A stretch of DNA of 64,000 bases from Clostridiales bacterium SIT11 (GTDB lineage Bacteria; Bacillota; Clostridia; Tissierellales; Peptoniphilaceae): NCBI GenBank assembly GCA_001299455.1, contig CYUK01000003.1:1612001-1676000 (forward strand). The letters are read 5' to 3'. Shown in pieces: positions 16,384 through 24,186 of this stretch. The notes under the pieces are model-generated. The model was given only the letters and a program-made list of their open reading frames with translations, made no database searches and had not been told where the DNA came from. Every line of letters begins with the position of its first letter. The first letter of the stretch is position 1. The translations under genes and the position numbers were made by a program.

Positions 16384-17831
16384 AATATAAAAGTACAAGA
16401 GGCTACCAAGCCGGAGAAAATTTCCACCAAGCCGTCCTTCAGGGCCTAGCTCCAGACGGGGGCTTATATGTGCCAGAAAGCCTGCCTAGTTTTTCCTTTA
16501 AGGACTACCTGGGCAAGTCTTATAGGGACCTGGCCATTGAGATTCTAACCCCCTTTATGGGGACAGAGGACCTAGCTCGGGATGCTGTAATTAAGGGCTA
16601 CAAGGACTATTTTTCCAAGGAAAACTTGGTTGAGATTCATGAAACAAAAGATGCCTACTACCTGGAACTTTACCACGGCCGGACAGCTGCCTTTAAGGAC
16701 TTTGCCCTGGCCCTTCTGCCTCAATTTATGCGGCAAAGTGTCCAAGGACGGGTTTTGATTTTAACGGCCACTTCAGGAGACACAGGCAAGGCCGCCATGG
16801 AAGGCTTTAAAAATGTAGAAGGGGTGGATATTATTGTCTTTTATCCCCACCAAGGTGTCAGTGAAATCCAATACCTCCAAATGGCCACCCAAGAAGGAGA
16901 CAACACCCATCCAGTAGGGATTAAGGGGAACTTTGACGACGCCCAAAGAGGAGTCAAGACCCTCTTTATGGACCAGGACCTGAAAGAAGACCTAAAAAAT
17001 AGGGAGGTCCACCTGTCATCTGCCAATTCCATTAACATTGGCCGCCTCCTGCCCCAGGTTATCTACTATGTCTATGCCTACCTAAGCCTGGTAGACCAAG
17101 GGAAACTGACCTATGGAGATCCTTTAGATTTGGTAGTTCCTACAGGAAACTTTGGAGACATCCTGGCTGGCTACCTGGCTAAGAAAATGGGCCTTCCCCT
17201 GGGGAACTTTATTTGTGCCTCCAACCAAAATGCCGTCTTACGGGACTTTTTCCAAACAGGGACCTATGACACCCATAGACCCTTTTACAAAACCTCTTCT
17301 CCCTCTATGGATATTTTAATTTCCAGTAATGTAGAACGGTTTTTATACTATTTAACAGAAGACACCGAAAGAGTGAAAAACCTCCAAGAGGACTTAACAA
17401 ATAAGGGAGAATTTGTCATTGGAGAGGATATCAAAGATAAGTTAAAAGATTGGTATGGCTATGCAGGAAGTGAAGAAGAAGCCTTCGCCAGCATCCGGAA
17501 GGTTTTAGAAGAAGACCATTATCTCCTGGACCCCCATACCGCCGTAGCCAAGGTCTGCCTGGACAAGTACTACAAGGACCATGGGAAAAAATCCAAGGCC
17601 CTGGTTTTATCCACAGCCAGTCCCTATAAGTTCCCTTCAAGTGTCCTAAAGGCCTTGGGAGAAGAAGAGACATTTTCTGACCAGGCAGCTATTGAAAAAT
17701 TAGAAGACCTGTCCAAGACCCCCTGTCCCCAGGTTTTAAAATCCCTCTGGGACAAGGACCTAAAAGAAAGACCTCCCATCCAAGTTGAGGATATGAAGGC
17801 CTTTGTAGAAAAAATAGGAGAAGACCTATGA
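16380..17831 (+). CDS. thrC: Threonine synthase
   Basis: PLP enzyme converting O-phosphohomoserine to threonine, 483 aa (long, ThrC-2-like form). The N-terminus YKSTRG and GLAPDGGLYVPESLP is typical. The PLP lysine lies in HGRTAAFKDFALALLPQ at about residue 110; TATSGDTGKAAMEGF and VPTGNFGDILAGYLAKKMG bind the phosphate. It starts at ATG overlapping the proA stop (ATGA) and overlaps thrB by 4 bases. No homoserine dehydrogenase gene is in the operon, so homoserine is made elsewhere. Confidence 0.93.
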   Translation: MKYKSTRGYQAGENFHQAVLQGLAPDGGLYVPESLPSFSFKDYLGKSYRDLAIEILTPFMGTEDLARDAVIKGYKDYFSKENLVEIHETKDAYYLELYHGRTAAFKDFALALLPQFMRQSVQGRVLILTATSGDTGKAAMEGFKNVEGVDIIVFYPHQGVSEIQYLQMATQEGDNTHPVGIKGNFDDAQRGVKTLFMDQDLKEDLKNREVHLSSANSINIGRLLPQVIYYVYAYLSLVDQGKLTYGDPLDLVVPTGNFGDILAGYLAKKMGLPLGNFICASNQNAVLRDFFQTGTYDTHRPFYKTSSPSMDILISSNVERFLYYLTEDTERVKNLQEDLTNKGEFVIGEDIKDKLKDWYGYAGSEEEAFASIRKVLEEDHYLLDPHTAVAKVCLDKYYKDHGKKSKALVLSTASPYKFPSSVLKALGEEETFSDQAAIEKLEDLSKTPCPQVLKSLWDKDLKERPPIQVEDMKAFVEKIGEDL

Positions 17832-18658
17832 AAATACAAGTACCAGCAACAACAGCCAACCTGGGGCCCGGCTTTGACGCCCTGGGCCTGGCTTTGGGCC
17901 TCTTTAACGTCCTAGACCTGGAAGAAGCCCCAGATTTTAACTTGGACACGGACCACCTGGTTTTAAAGGCCTATAAAAAAGCCTTTGAAGCCTGTGGTAA
18001 GGCTCCTCTTAAGGCCCATTTTTCCTATAAAGGGGACATTCCCATGTCCCGGGGTTTGGGTTCTTCCGCCGCCTGTATTGTAGCCGGTCTCTATGGTGCT
18101 AAGGAACTGGGAGGTTTGAACCTGTCCAAGGAAGACCTTCTCTACTTGGGGACAGAAATCGAAGGCCACCCGGACAATGTGGCCCCGGCCATCTTCGGGG
18201 GCCTGGTAGCCTCTCTTATGGAAGAAGACCAAGTTTTGACAAAGAGGGTCCAAGTTAGTGATAAAATTCACTTTACCCTCTGTATTCCTGAAGAAAGACT
18301 GGAAACAGAAAAGGCCCGAGCCCTCCTTCCTAAGGAAGTTCCCTTAAAGGACGCTATTTTTAACCTGTCCAGGATTCCCTTTGTCCTAGAAGGCCTGGAA
18401 AAGGGGGACTTAAACATTTTAAAGACCGCCTGTCAAGACCGCCTTCATGAGCCCTACAGAAAGGGCCACATTCCCTATTTTAAAGACTTGGAAGACCTAG
18501 TAGGAAAAGAGGGCAAAGTCCTTATTTCCGGCGCCGGTTCCACCAGTCTGGTCCTGAGCACCCAGTCCCTAAAAGAAAAATTAACCCAGGCCCTTTCTGG
18601 AGAACCCCTGGAAATTTGTGAACTCAAACCCTGTCATGAAGGGGTCAAAAGAGTATAA
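17828..18658 (+). CDS. thrB: Homoserine kinase
   Basis: GHMP-family kinase of 276 aa that phosphorylates homoserine for the adjacent threonine synthase. N-terminal PATTANLGPGFDALGLALGL is diagnostic of ThrB; the ATP-binding GHMP loop is PMSRGLGSSAACIVAGLYGA (about residues 71-90). EIEGHPDNVAPAIFGG and the C-terminal LISGAGSTSLVLS also fit. It is somewhat short (usual 290-310 aa). Last gene of the operon; a terminator follows. Confidence 0.93.
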   Translation: MKIQVPATTANLGPGFDALGLALGLFNVLDLEEAPDFNLDTDHLVLKAYKKAFEACGKAPLKAHFSYKGDIPMSRGLGSSAACIVAGLYGAKELGGLNLSKEDLLYLGTEIEGHPDNVAPAIFGGLVASLMEEDQVLTKRVQVSDKIHFTLCIPEERLETEKARALLPKEVPLKDAIFNLSRIPFVLEGLEKGDLNILKTACQDRLHEPYRKGHIPYFKDLEDLVGKEGKVLISGAGSTSLVLSTQSLKEKLTQALSGEPLEICELKPCHEGVKRV

Positions 18659-18701
18659 AGAGAAAAAAGACCTGCTGTAGTTGGTCTTGAAAAAAATGGA
18701 A

Positions 18702-18758
18702 GTCCTTGGTCCACCTAGAATAGGGAGCGAAGAAATCCAAGGACCATAAAATTTTTTT
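18702..18758 (+). terminator. Terminator of the proBA-thrCB operon
   Basis: GTCCTTGG / CCAAGGAC perfect arms with a 27-base loop, followed a few bases later by TTTTTTTT. The large loop makes it less canonical. Confidence 0.6.
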
Positions 18759-18788
18759 TAATTCAATAAATTTGTGTTCCTATCGTTT

Positions 18789-18858
18789 TGCACTTATCTC
18801 ACCCTTTCAGTTTGTTGTGGTAACTTTATTGTAAGGGAACAGAGATAAGTGCATTTTT
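18789..18858 (+). ncRNA. Candidate structured RNA or complex terminator with 12-bp closing stem
   Basis: Perfect 12-bp arms TGCACTTATCTC (18789-18800) and GAGATAAGTGCA (18842-18853) enclose 41 bases that can fold further (CCCTT / AAGGG, AGTT / AACT). TTTTT follows directly on the + strand. It lies after the thrB terminator, where a second terminator would not be needed, and no gene follows on this strand. No clear promoter was found in front. It may be a small RNA 3' domain; no known family is recognised. Confidence 0.35.
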
Positions 18859-18862
18859 ATGG

Positions 18863-18903
18863 CAAAAAAATACATGTTGGAGTCTAGGTAGACCCCAACA
18901 TGT
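18863..18903 (-). terminator. Terminator of the fur-small peptide operon
   Basis: Perfect 9-bp arms ACATGTTGG / CCAACATGT. The A-run at 18864-18870 gives a T-run after the hairpin on the minus strand. Confidence 0.85.
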
Positions 18904-18915
18904 ATAATAGAAGTT

Positions 18916-19008
18916 TTAAAAATGATCCATACCGGAAAACCCTAAAAATAAGAGGAAACCTCCTATTAAGAGGATGGATACAATAATGGATAACATGATA
19001 TTTTTCAT
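18916..19008 (-). CDS. Small single-span membrane peptide downstream of the Fur-family gene
   Basis: A 30-codon ORF, too short for usual gene calling: it starts MKNIMLSII, has a hydrophobic helix of about 18 residues rich in Ile, Leu and Phe, and ends GFSGMDHF. AGAAGGAG stands directly before the first ATG. The second ATG (codon 5) is 12 bases from that site, so the true start may give 26 aa. It begins 12 bases after the fur-type gene and ends just before a clear minus-strand terminator, so it is almost certainly in the same transcript. I recognise no family. A role next to a metal-responsive regulator, for example as a transporter-associated or regulatory peptide, is speculative. Confidence 0.55.
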   Translation of the reverse strand: MKNIMLSIIVSILLIGGFLLFLGFSGMDHF

Positions 19009-19020
19009 CTCCTTCTAAAT

Positions 19021-19431
19021 TTACTTATGTTTACAATTTGGACAAATGCCGGTCAGCTCAAAAACATGTCCAGTAATATCAAAGCCTGTGTCTTTTCGAA
19101 TGTAGTTATCTATAGCGTCCATGGGACAATTTTCTAAGGCAGCCACCCGGCCGCACTCACTACAGACAATGTAGTGGCGGTGCTGGCCGTTATTGTAGGA
19201 ATAATACATAATCCCATTTTGATACATGGTGGACTTTAAAATCCCCTTTTCGCTTAATTGGTTTAAAATCCGATAAACTGTAGATAAACTGGAGCAAATA
19301 GACCTTGGAATGGAGTCATAGACTTCGTCTGCCTTCATGGGGCCTTCAGCCTCCTCCATGAGCTTTAAAACTTGTAACCGTCCCTTGGTGACTTTCAAAT
19401 GATGGTCTCGTAATGTTTCTTCCAGATTCAC
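19021..19431 (-). CDS. Fur-family metal- or peroxide-responsive transcriptional regulator
   Basis: DNA-binding repressor of 136 aa, a normal Fur/Zur/PerR length. The N-terminal winged helix is LKVTKGRLQVLKLMEEAEGP, and the recognition helix region is SLSTVYRILNQLSEKGIL. The C-terminal dimerisation and metal domain has HRHYIVCSECG (His-84, His-86, Cys-90, Cys-93) and CPNC (Cys-130, Cys-133), a complete structural zinc site. Which metal or signal it senses cannot be told by eye; Fur, Zur and PerR remain possible. It has its own strong promoter overlapped by a short palindrome, suggesting autoregulation. A small membrane peptide gene follows. Confidence 0.92.
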   Translation of the reverse strand: MNLEETLRDHHLKVTKGRLQVLKLMEEAEGPMKADEVYDSIPRSICSSLSTVYRILNQLSEKGILKSTMYQNGIMYYSYNNGQHRHYIVCSECGRVAALENCPMDAIDNYIRKDTGFDITGHVFELTGICPNCKHK

Positions 19432-19466
19432 GATTTAATCCCCCCTAAAGACCAGTATATAAGTCT

Positions 19467-19495
19467 ATTATAAATAAAATAAAAATCTTTTGCAA
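19467..19495 (-). promoter_or_regulatory. Promoter of the fur-family gene with overlapping palindrome
   Basis: On the minus strand TTGCAA (-35, 19495-19490), 17-base spacer, TATAAT (-10, 19472-19467). The -10 lies inside TATAA-TAGAC-TTATA (19458-19472), a 15-bp imperfect palindrome of the same arm and spacer size as the operator at 11609-11623. It may be an autoregulatory site. Confidence 0.65.
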
Positions 19496-19521
19496 CAAAC
19501 TTCCTCTGAAAGTCTTCTTTA

Positions 19522-19550
19522 TTGTCACCCCATCTTAACCATGATACAAT
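19522..19550 (+). promoter_or_regulatory. Promoter of the ybaK operon
   Basis: TTGTCA, 17-base spacer, TACAAT; the start codon follows at 19569 after GGAGGG. It is divergent from the fur promoter. Confidence 0.75.
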
Positions 19551-19568
19551 AAATAGTGGAGGGATTTC

Positions 19569-20033
19569 ATGAAAAAAACAAATGCCATGCGGATACTGGA
19601 GGACCTAGATATTGCCTACCAGTCAATTGAATATGACCCTAAAACAGAAGTGGATGGAGAAGTGATTGCTAAGGTGGTCCAGGAAGAGGCGGACCATGTC
19701 TACAAGACCTTGGTAACAGAAGACCATGAAGGGAATTTCTATGTCTTTTGCCTTCCTGTCCTCTGCCATTTAGATTTGAAAAAGGCAGCTAGGGTTTGTG
19801 GGGCCAAAAAGGTCGAAATGTTGGCCATGAAAAACCTGCAAAAGGTGACAGGCTATATCCGGGGCGGGGTCAGTCCCATTGGAATGAAAAAAGACTTTCT
19901 CTGCTACCTACAGGAAATTGACCAGGACAAGATTTGCCTGTCAGGAGGAAAAAAGGGCCATCAAATAAAAGTGAATCCCAAAGACCTAGTGGAAAAATTG
20001 GATTTTCACTGGGCAGATGTGGTGAAGGAGTAG
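19569..20033 (+). CDS. ybaK: Cys-tRNA(Pro)/Cys-tRNA(Cys) deacylase, YbaK/EbsC family
   Basis: Trans-editing protein of 154 aa that hydrolyses mischarged Cys-tRNA(Pro). Features of the YbaK fold are KTNAMRILEDLDIAYQSIEY at the start, VYKTLVTEDHEGNFYVFCLP with the conserved Lys, LKKAARVCGAKKVEM, and TGYIRGGVSPIGMKKDF containing the GGVSP(I/F)G substrate loop. Normal length. First gene of a tight cluster; the stop is 2 bases before the next start. Confidence 0.93.
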   Translation: MKKTNAMRILEDLDIAYQSIEYDPKTEVDGEVIAKVVQEEADHVYKTLVTEDHEGNFYVFCLPVLCHLDLKKAARVCGAKKVEMLAMKNLQKVTGYIRGGVSPIGMKKDFLCYLQEIDQDKICLSGGKKGHQIKVNPKDLVEKLDFHWADVVKE

Positions 20034-20035
20034 CT

Positions 20036-21700
20036 ATGAAATATTTCAAAGACTGGATGTCTTCCTCAGTAATTGATGAAGAAAGTAAAAAAAGAGCAAG
20101 AGACCTGTCTCCTCAAGAACAGCAGGAGGCTTTTTATGACAAGTTGACCTTTGGAACAGCTGGCCTTCGAGGAAAGCTGGGACCAGGGACCAACCGGATG
20201 AACAGGTATACTGTGGGTCTGGCTGTGGAAGCCATTGCCCGCTATATAAAAGACAAGTTTTCTGAGCCAGCTGTAGTGATTGGCCATGATACTCGTCATG
20301 GTAGCCGGGAGTTTGCCAACTTGGCTGGACAGATTTTGACTAAGCATGGAGTTCAGGTCTATCTTTTTAAGGACCTGGTTCCCACGCCTCTTTTGGCCTA
20401 TAGTGTCCGCTATTTAAAAACCAGCGCCGGCCTTATGATTACAGCCAGCCACAATCCCAGAATGTATAATGGCCTCAAGGTCTATAGCAACCTGGGAATC
20501 CAAATTGGGTCTGACTGGGCAGAAGCGATCTTAGGGCAAATGGAGGCCCTAACCTATGAAGACATCGCCCTTCCAGAAAAAGTGGAAGAACTAAATCTTC
20601 CAGGTGTTCCAGAGGACCTGGTGGGGACCTATTTTGAAAACCACCTGGCCCGGGCCATCCACGAAGATATTGACAAGGACCTTTTGATTACCTATACTCC
20701 CCTCTATGGCGTAGGGAATCAACCGGTTCGGCATATTTTAAAGGAGAGGGGTTTTACCAGGGTCCATGTAGTAAGAAGCCAAGAAAATCCGGACCCAGAC
20801 TTTACGACAGCCCCCTATCCCAATCCAGAATTTTTTGAAGCCTTAAAAGAAGCTGTGGCCCAGGCGGATGAAGAAGGAAGCCAAGTTATTTTGGCAACGG
20901 ATCCAGACTGCGACCGGGTGAGCCTGGCTGTAAAAAGAGAGGATACCTGGACCCACTTAAATGGCAACCAAATTGGAGCTCTTTTAATGGACTACATCCT
21001 CCATGGCTTAAAAGACCAGGGAAGGCTTCCTAAAAATGGAGCTGTGGTCAAGAGCATCGTCACAGGAGATCTGGGCTTTTCTGTGGCCAAGGACCTGGGC
21101 CTGGCCTGCTTTGAAAGTTTAACGGGCTTTAAGAATATTTGCGCTCCAGTCCCCCATTGGAAGGAAAGTGGAGACTATGAATTTGTCTTCGGCTATGAGG
21201 AAAGCATTGGCTATATTTACGGGGACGATGTCTATGACAAGGACGGAGTCATCAGTGCCATGATGTTGGCAGAAATGGCGGCCTACTACCACAAGAGGGG
21301 CCAGGACCTCCTAGATGTCCTGGAAAATCTCTATAAAAAATATGGGGCCCAAAGAGAGCGACTTTTCTCTATTCAATTTGAAGGTTTGGAAGGAAAGGCC
21401 CAAATGGACAAGATAATGGAGGGATTAAGGGAAAATCCTTTAGAAGACCTGGCTGGCTTTAAACGGACAGATTGCCTAGACTTTAAGGATGGCTACAAGG
21501 GGTCCCTGGACCTAGACCCCCAAAATTTAATCCGCTATGATTTTGAAAACACAAGCCATATTTTCTTCCGGCCCTCGGGAACAGAGCCCAAGCTTAAAAT
21601 TTACATGTATATTAAGGGTACTTCTGTAGACCAGGCCGATGACCAGCTAGACCAGATGGAAAAAGATTTACGGGAAAAATTAAACGAGGGTTTACAATGA
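20036..21700 (+). CDS. pgcA: Phosphoglucomutase/phosphomannomutase (alpha-phosphohexomutase)
   Basis: Interconverts hexose 1- and 6-phosphates, feeding sugar nucleotides. The 554-aa protein starts MKYFKDWMSSSVIDEESKKR at ATG 20036; GAAGGAG sits just upstream in the end of ybaK. An in-frame start at 19934 would overlap ybaK by 100 bases and is rejected. Domain marks are TFGTAGLRGKLGPGTNRMN (residues about 39-57), the phosphoserine loop ITASHNPRMYNGLKVY, the metal loop ATDPDCDRVS and the sugar-binding GYEESIGY. The C-terminal phosphate loop FRPSGTEPKLKIY is present. It is longer than the 450-aa GlmM type and matches the PgcA type. Confidence 0.93.
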   Translation: MKYFKDWMSSSVIDEESKKRARDLSPQEQQEAFYDKLTFGTAGLRGKLGPGTNRMNRYTVGLAVEAIARYIKDKFSEPAVVIGHDTRHGSREFANLAGQILTKHGVQVYLFKDLVPTPLLAYSVRYLKTSAGLMITASHNPRMYNGLKVYSNLGIQIGSDWAEAILGQMEALTYEDIALPEKVEELNLPGVPEDLVGTYFENHLARAIHEDIDKDLLITYTPLYGVGNQPVRHILKERGFTRVHVVRSQENPDPDFTTAPYPNPEFFEALKEAVAQADEEGSQVILATDPDCDRVSLAVKREDTWTHLNGNQIGALLMDYILHGLKDQGRLPKNGAVVKSIVTGDLGFSVAKDLGLACFESLTGFKNICAPVPHWKESGDYEFVFGYEESIGYIYGDDVYDKDGVISAMMLAEMAAYYHKRGQDLLDVLENLYKKYGAQRERLFSIQFEGLEGKAQMDKIMEGLRENPLEDLAGFKRTDCLDFKDGYKGSLDLDPQNLIRYDFENTSHIFFRPSGTEPKLKIYMYIKGTSVDQADDQLDQMEKDLREKLNEGLQ

Positions 21701-22602
21701 TTTTATTATTTGAAGAAAATCCCAAGCTCATCACCTACCTGGATATTGAAAAAGAAGAAAAAGAGGGGGCTCTAGTCTTTTCTAAAAAGGAAAGGGCCCT
21801 AGGTTCCAAGGGGCTTGTGGCCAGTCAAATTTTAAGGCAGGCAGAGGTGGCCCATAAGGTATTAGCCCCTCTTGGCGGGAAAATAGGCCAGACCATTAAA
21901 GAATTTGCCCGGGAAGAAAATTTAGGCCTAGTGGACTTGGATATTAAGGACCCTTCTCAAGAAGAGTTTATTTTACGTGGAGGCAAGTCCTTAAAAATCC
22001 AATCAAGAGCCCCTCGGTTGACCCAGGAAGAAAGAAACAGACTTTATACCAATCTTTCTGTCTACCAAGAAGAAATTAAGACCTTGGTCCTCTTTGCTGG
22101 AGAAGAGACTTTAGAAGAAAAATACCCCTATTTCTTGGAAAGAGGCTATGACCTGGGCCATAAGACCTTTTTGGAAGGGGGAGGAAACTTGGGACAGATG
22201 TTGGAAAGTAGACCCTATCTGCTGGTATGCAAAAAGGCCCAAGTGGAAGACTTTACAGGAATTGCCTGTAACTTTGCCCATGAGGTGGAAAAGGCCAGCC
22301 GAATCCTCCTGGCCAAGGGTCTCCATTCAGTCTATATTTTAGGGCAGGGTGGAGTGGATCTCTATGCCAATGGAGAAGAAATGATGACTGTCCACCATCC
22401 TAAGGAAAGGGCCTTGGACACCGGCTTGGTGACTCTTGGCTTTGCCATTGCCTATGATAAAAAATATAATTTGGACCTGGCCTTAAGATATGCTGTGGCC
22501 CTAGCCCAGGAAAGCCTGGAAGGGTCTCGGAAACCAGACCTTGTAAAGATTAAACAAAATATGAAGGAAGTTGAAGTGAAAGGAGCAAAAAAGCATGAAT
22601 AG
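21697..22602 (+). CDS. Degenerate PfkB-family (1-phosphofructokinase-like) protein
   Basis: A 301-aa protein that resembles 1-phosphofructokinase/tagatose-6-phosphate kinase in outline: LGGKIGQTIKEFAREENLG, GGKSLKIQSRAPRLTQEE, then RPYLLVCKKAQVEDFTG where LxxxPDLIKPNxxELE would be, and AKGLHSVYILGQGGVDLYANG. The catalytic GAGD motif is missing: where these kinases read TVGAGDSMVAGF, this one has ALDTGLVTLGFAIA (about residues 238-251), so the base Asp appears lost. The activity is therefore doubtful. Its start overlaps the phosphohexomutase stop (ATGA), and its end overlaps the next gene by 8 bases, arguing for a conserved, expressed gene. It may be a regulatory or binding protein; the family assignment is moderate. 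Confidence 0.55.
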   Translation: MILLFEENPKLITYLDIEKEEKEGALVFSKKERALGSKGLVASQILRQAEVAHKVLAPLGGKIGQTIKEFAREENLGLVDLDIKDPSQEEFILRGGKSLKIQSRAPRLTQEERNRLYTNLSVYQEEIKTLVLFAGEETLEEKYPYFLERGYDLGHKTFLEGGGNLGQMLESRPYLLVCKKAQVEDFTGIACNFAHEVEKASRILLAKGLHSVYILGQGGVDLYANGEEMMTVHHPKERALDTGLVTLGFAIAYDKKYNLDLALRYAVALAQESLEGSRKPDLVKIKQNMKEVEVKGAKKHE

Positions 22603-23146
22603 ATGGAAGTTAAATCGGGAAGATGCCCTGGTCCTCTGTATTGATTACCAAGATAAGCTGGCCAAGAGTGTCTATAACCGGGAGGAAATAGAAAAGCACA
22701 ACCAAAATATTATCAAGACAGCCAATATCTACAAGGTTCCCATCCTCTTTACCACCCAATATAAAAAGGGCCTGGGAGATGTGTCTCCTGCGCTTTTTGA
22801 CCTGGTAGACAAGAAGGAATCCCTGGATAAAACCGCTTTTTCTATTATGGAAGAAGAATCCATTGTCAAGGCCCTGGAAGCTGCTGGGAAAAAGCAACTC
22901 ATTGTAACAGGGATTGAAAGTCATATTTGTGTTTTATCCTCTGTCCGGGACTTAATTGACGCTGGCTACCAAGTCTTTGTTCCCCGGAACTGTATTTCTT
23001 CCAGGGAAGAAAGCTGCCATATTAATGGCCTAGACCAAATGCGGGAGTATGGGGCTGTGATTAGCAACTCAGAGTCCATTTTATTCGAAATAGCCAAGGT
23101 CAGTGGGACACCAGAGTTTAAACAAATGCAAGCTCTTATTAAATAA
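22595..23146 (+). CDS. Isochorismatase-family cysteine hydrolase
   Basis: Cytosolic hydrolase of 183 aa with the isochorismatase/nicotinamidase fold. The catalytic triad is visible: Asp in LVLCIDYQDKL (about residue 15), Lys in DKTAFSIM, and Cys in VTGIESHICVLSSVRDL, next to the cis-peptide loop. RNCISSREESCHINGLDQM is the usual C-terminal helix region. The substrate is unknown; family members act on isochorismate, nicotinamide or other amides. It starts inside the end of the preceding gene and is followed by a terminator. Confidence 0.88.
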   Translation: MNRWKLNREDALVLCIDYQDKLAKSVYNREEIEKHNQNIIKTANIYKVPILFTTQYKKGLGDVSPALFDLVDKKESLDKTAFSIMEEESIVKALEAAGKKQLIVTGIESHICVLSSVRDLIDAGYQVFVPRNCISSREESCHINGLDQMREYGAVISNSESILFEIAKVSGTPEFKQMQALIK

Positions 23147-23170
23147 AGATGGCGGTGGCCATCTTTTTTT
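23147..23170 (+). terminator. Terminator after the isochorismatase-fold gene
   Basis: AGATGGC / GCCATCT with a GGTG loop and a seven-T run. The next gene starts 15 bases later with its own ribosome site, so some readthrough is possible. Confidence 0.82.
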
Positions 23171-23184
23171 GAAGGGAAGATGAG

Positions 23185-24186
23185 ATGAAGTTTTTACAGT
23201 CAGGAGACTACCACCTGGGTCGGTCCTTCTTTTCCATGCCGCCCCACCTGGCCAAGATCCGCCGGGAGGAACTTTGGCAGGCCTTGGAAGGTCAGGTAAA
23301 AATTTGCCTGGAAAATCAAATCGACTATCTTTTCATTACTGGAGACTTGTTTGACAAGGAAAAACCAAGTTTAAAAAACTTAAACCGGTTTTTAGACCTG
23401 GTCCAGGACCTTCCCCATGTTCTGGTTTTACGGGGAAACCATGACTACCAACTTTCTCTTCCACCAAGGGACAACCTCTATGTCTTCCAGGGAACTGAAA
23501 GTTTTGACTTTCCCCAGGACAGGCTGAGAGTTCATGGCCAGTCTTGGCAGGGACCCCAGGCCCCTAAGCTAGAAGACCTGACAGACCTGGAAGTCTTAGA
23601 AGGAGGCGTAAATATTTGCCTTCTCCACGGGGACTTTAAGAAAAAAGACCTGGAAGACCAAACTTTTTTACAGGCTATGAACTACCTTGCCTTGGGCCAT
23701 ATCCACAAGCCGGGAAAGCTGGGAGATAGGGCCTATTATGCTGGGAGTCCCGAGCCTTTTGATTCTTCTGATTTAGGAGAAAGGGGCTATATTTTAGGAG
23801 ACCTTCCCCAGGGGGACATCCAATTTATTCCAGCCAATGCCCGGTCCTATCATCGGATTGAGATTGAGGACAAGCTGGACCTGGCCCAGGACCTCTTGGA
23901 TAAACTTTCCTTAAACCACAAGGATTTCTACCAAGTCATCCTCAAGGGGCCTGTGGATTCCAACTTAAGGACGGACCTTATGGAAGACTATCTTTCCCAG
24001 CAGGGCTACCAAGTCCAGCTAGAAAACCGAGGCCTGGACCTAGGACGAATTCAAGCCTACCAGGAAAGGGGCGATGTTTTTACTGACCTCTTAAAGCAAG
24101 TCCTGGAAGGAGTGGAGAATAAGGACCTAGATCCCCTCTACCTCCAAGAACTCTTGAGCATTTATGGAGAAAGTTTAGAAGAATGA
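23185..24186 (+). CDS. SbcD/YhaO-like DNA repair metallophosphoesterase
   Basis: Predicted Mn-dependent nuclease subunit of 333 aa paired with the AAA ATPase encoded next. The five metallophosphatase motifs are present: SGDYHLGRSF, ITGDLFDKEKP, LRGNHDYQL, LLHGDF and ALGHIHKP. AYYAGSPEPFDSSDLGERGY is the YhaO/SbcD-typical strand region. The C-terminal part (about 230-333) is a capping region. By analogy with SbcCD and Mre11-Rad50 it would process DNA ends or hairpins. The stop overlaps the following start by 4 bases. Confidence 0.88.
   Translation: MKFLQSGDYHLGRSFFSMPPHLAKIRREELWQALEGQVKICLENQIDYLFITGDLFDKEKPSLKNLNRFLDLVQDLPHVLVLRGNHDYQLSLPPRDNLYVFQGTESFDFPQDRLRVHGQSWQGPQAPKLEDLTDLEVLEGGVNICLLHGDFKKKDLEDQTFLQAMNYLALGHIHKPGKLGDRAYYAGSPEPFDSSDLGERGYILGDLPQGDIQFIPANARSYHRIEIEDKLDLAQDLLDKLSLNHKDFYQVILKGPVDSNLRTDLMEDYLSQQGYQVQLENRGLDLGRIQAYQERGDVFTDLLKQVLEGVENKDLDPLYLQELLSIYGESLEE

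Noticed and set aside
19934-20035. Upstream in-frame start for the phosphohexomutase
   Set aside because: It overlaps ybaK by 100 bases; the family N-terminus and ribosome site fit ATG 20036.
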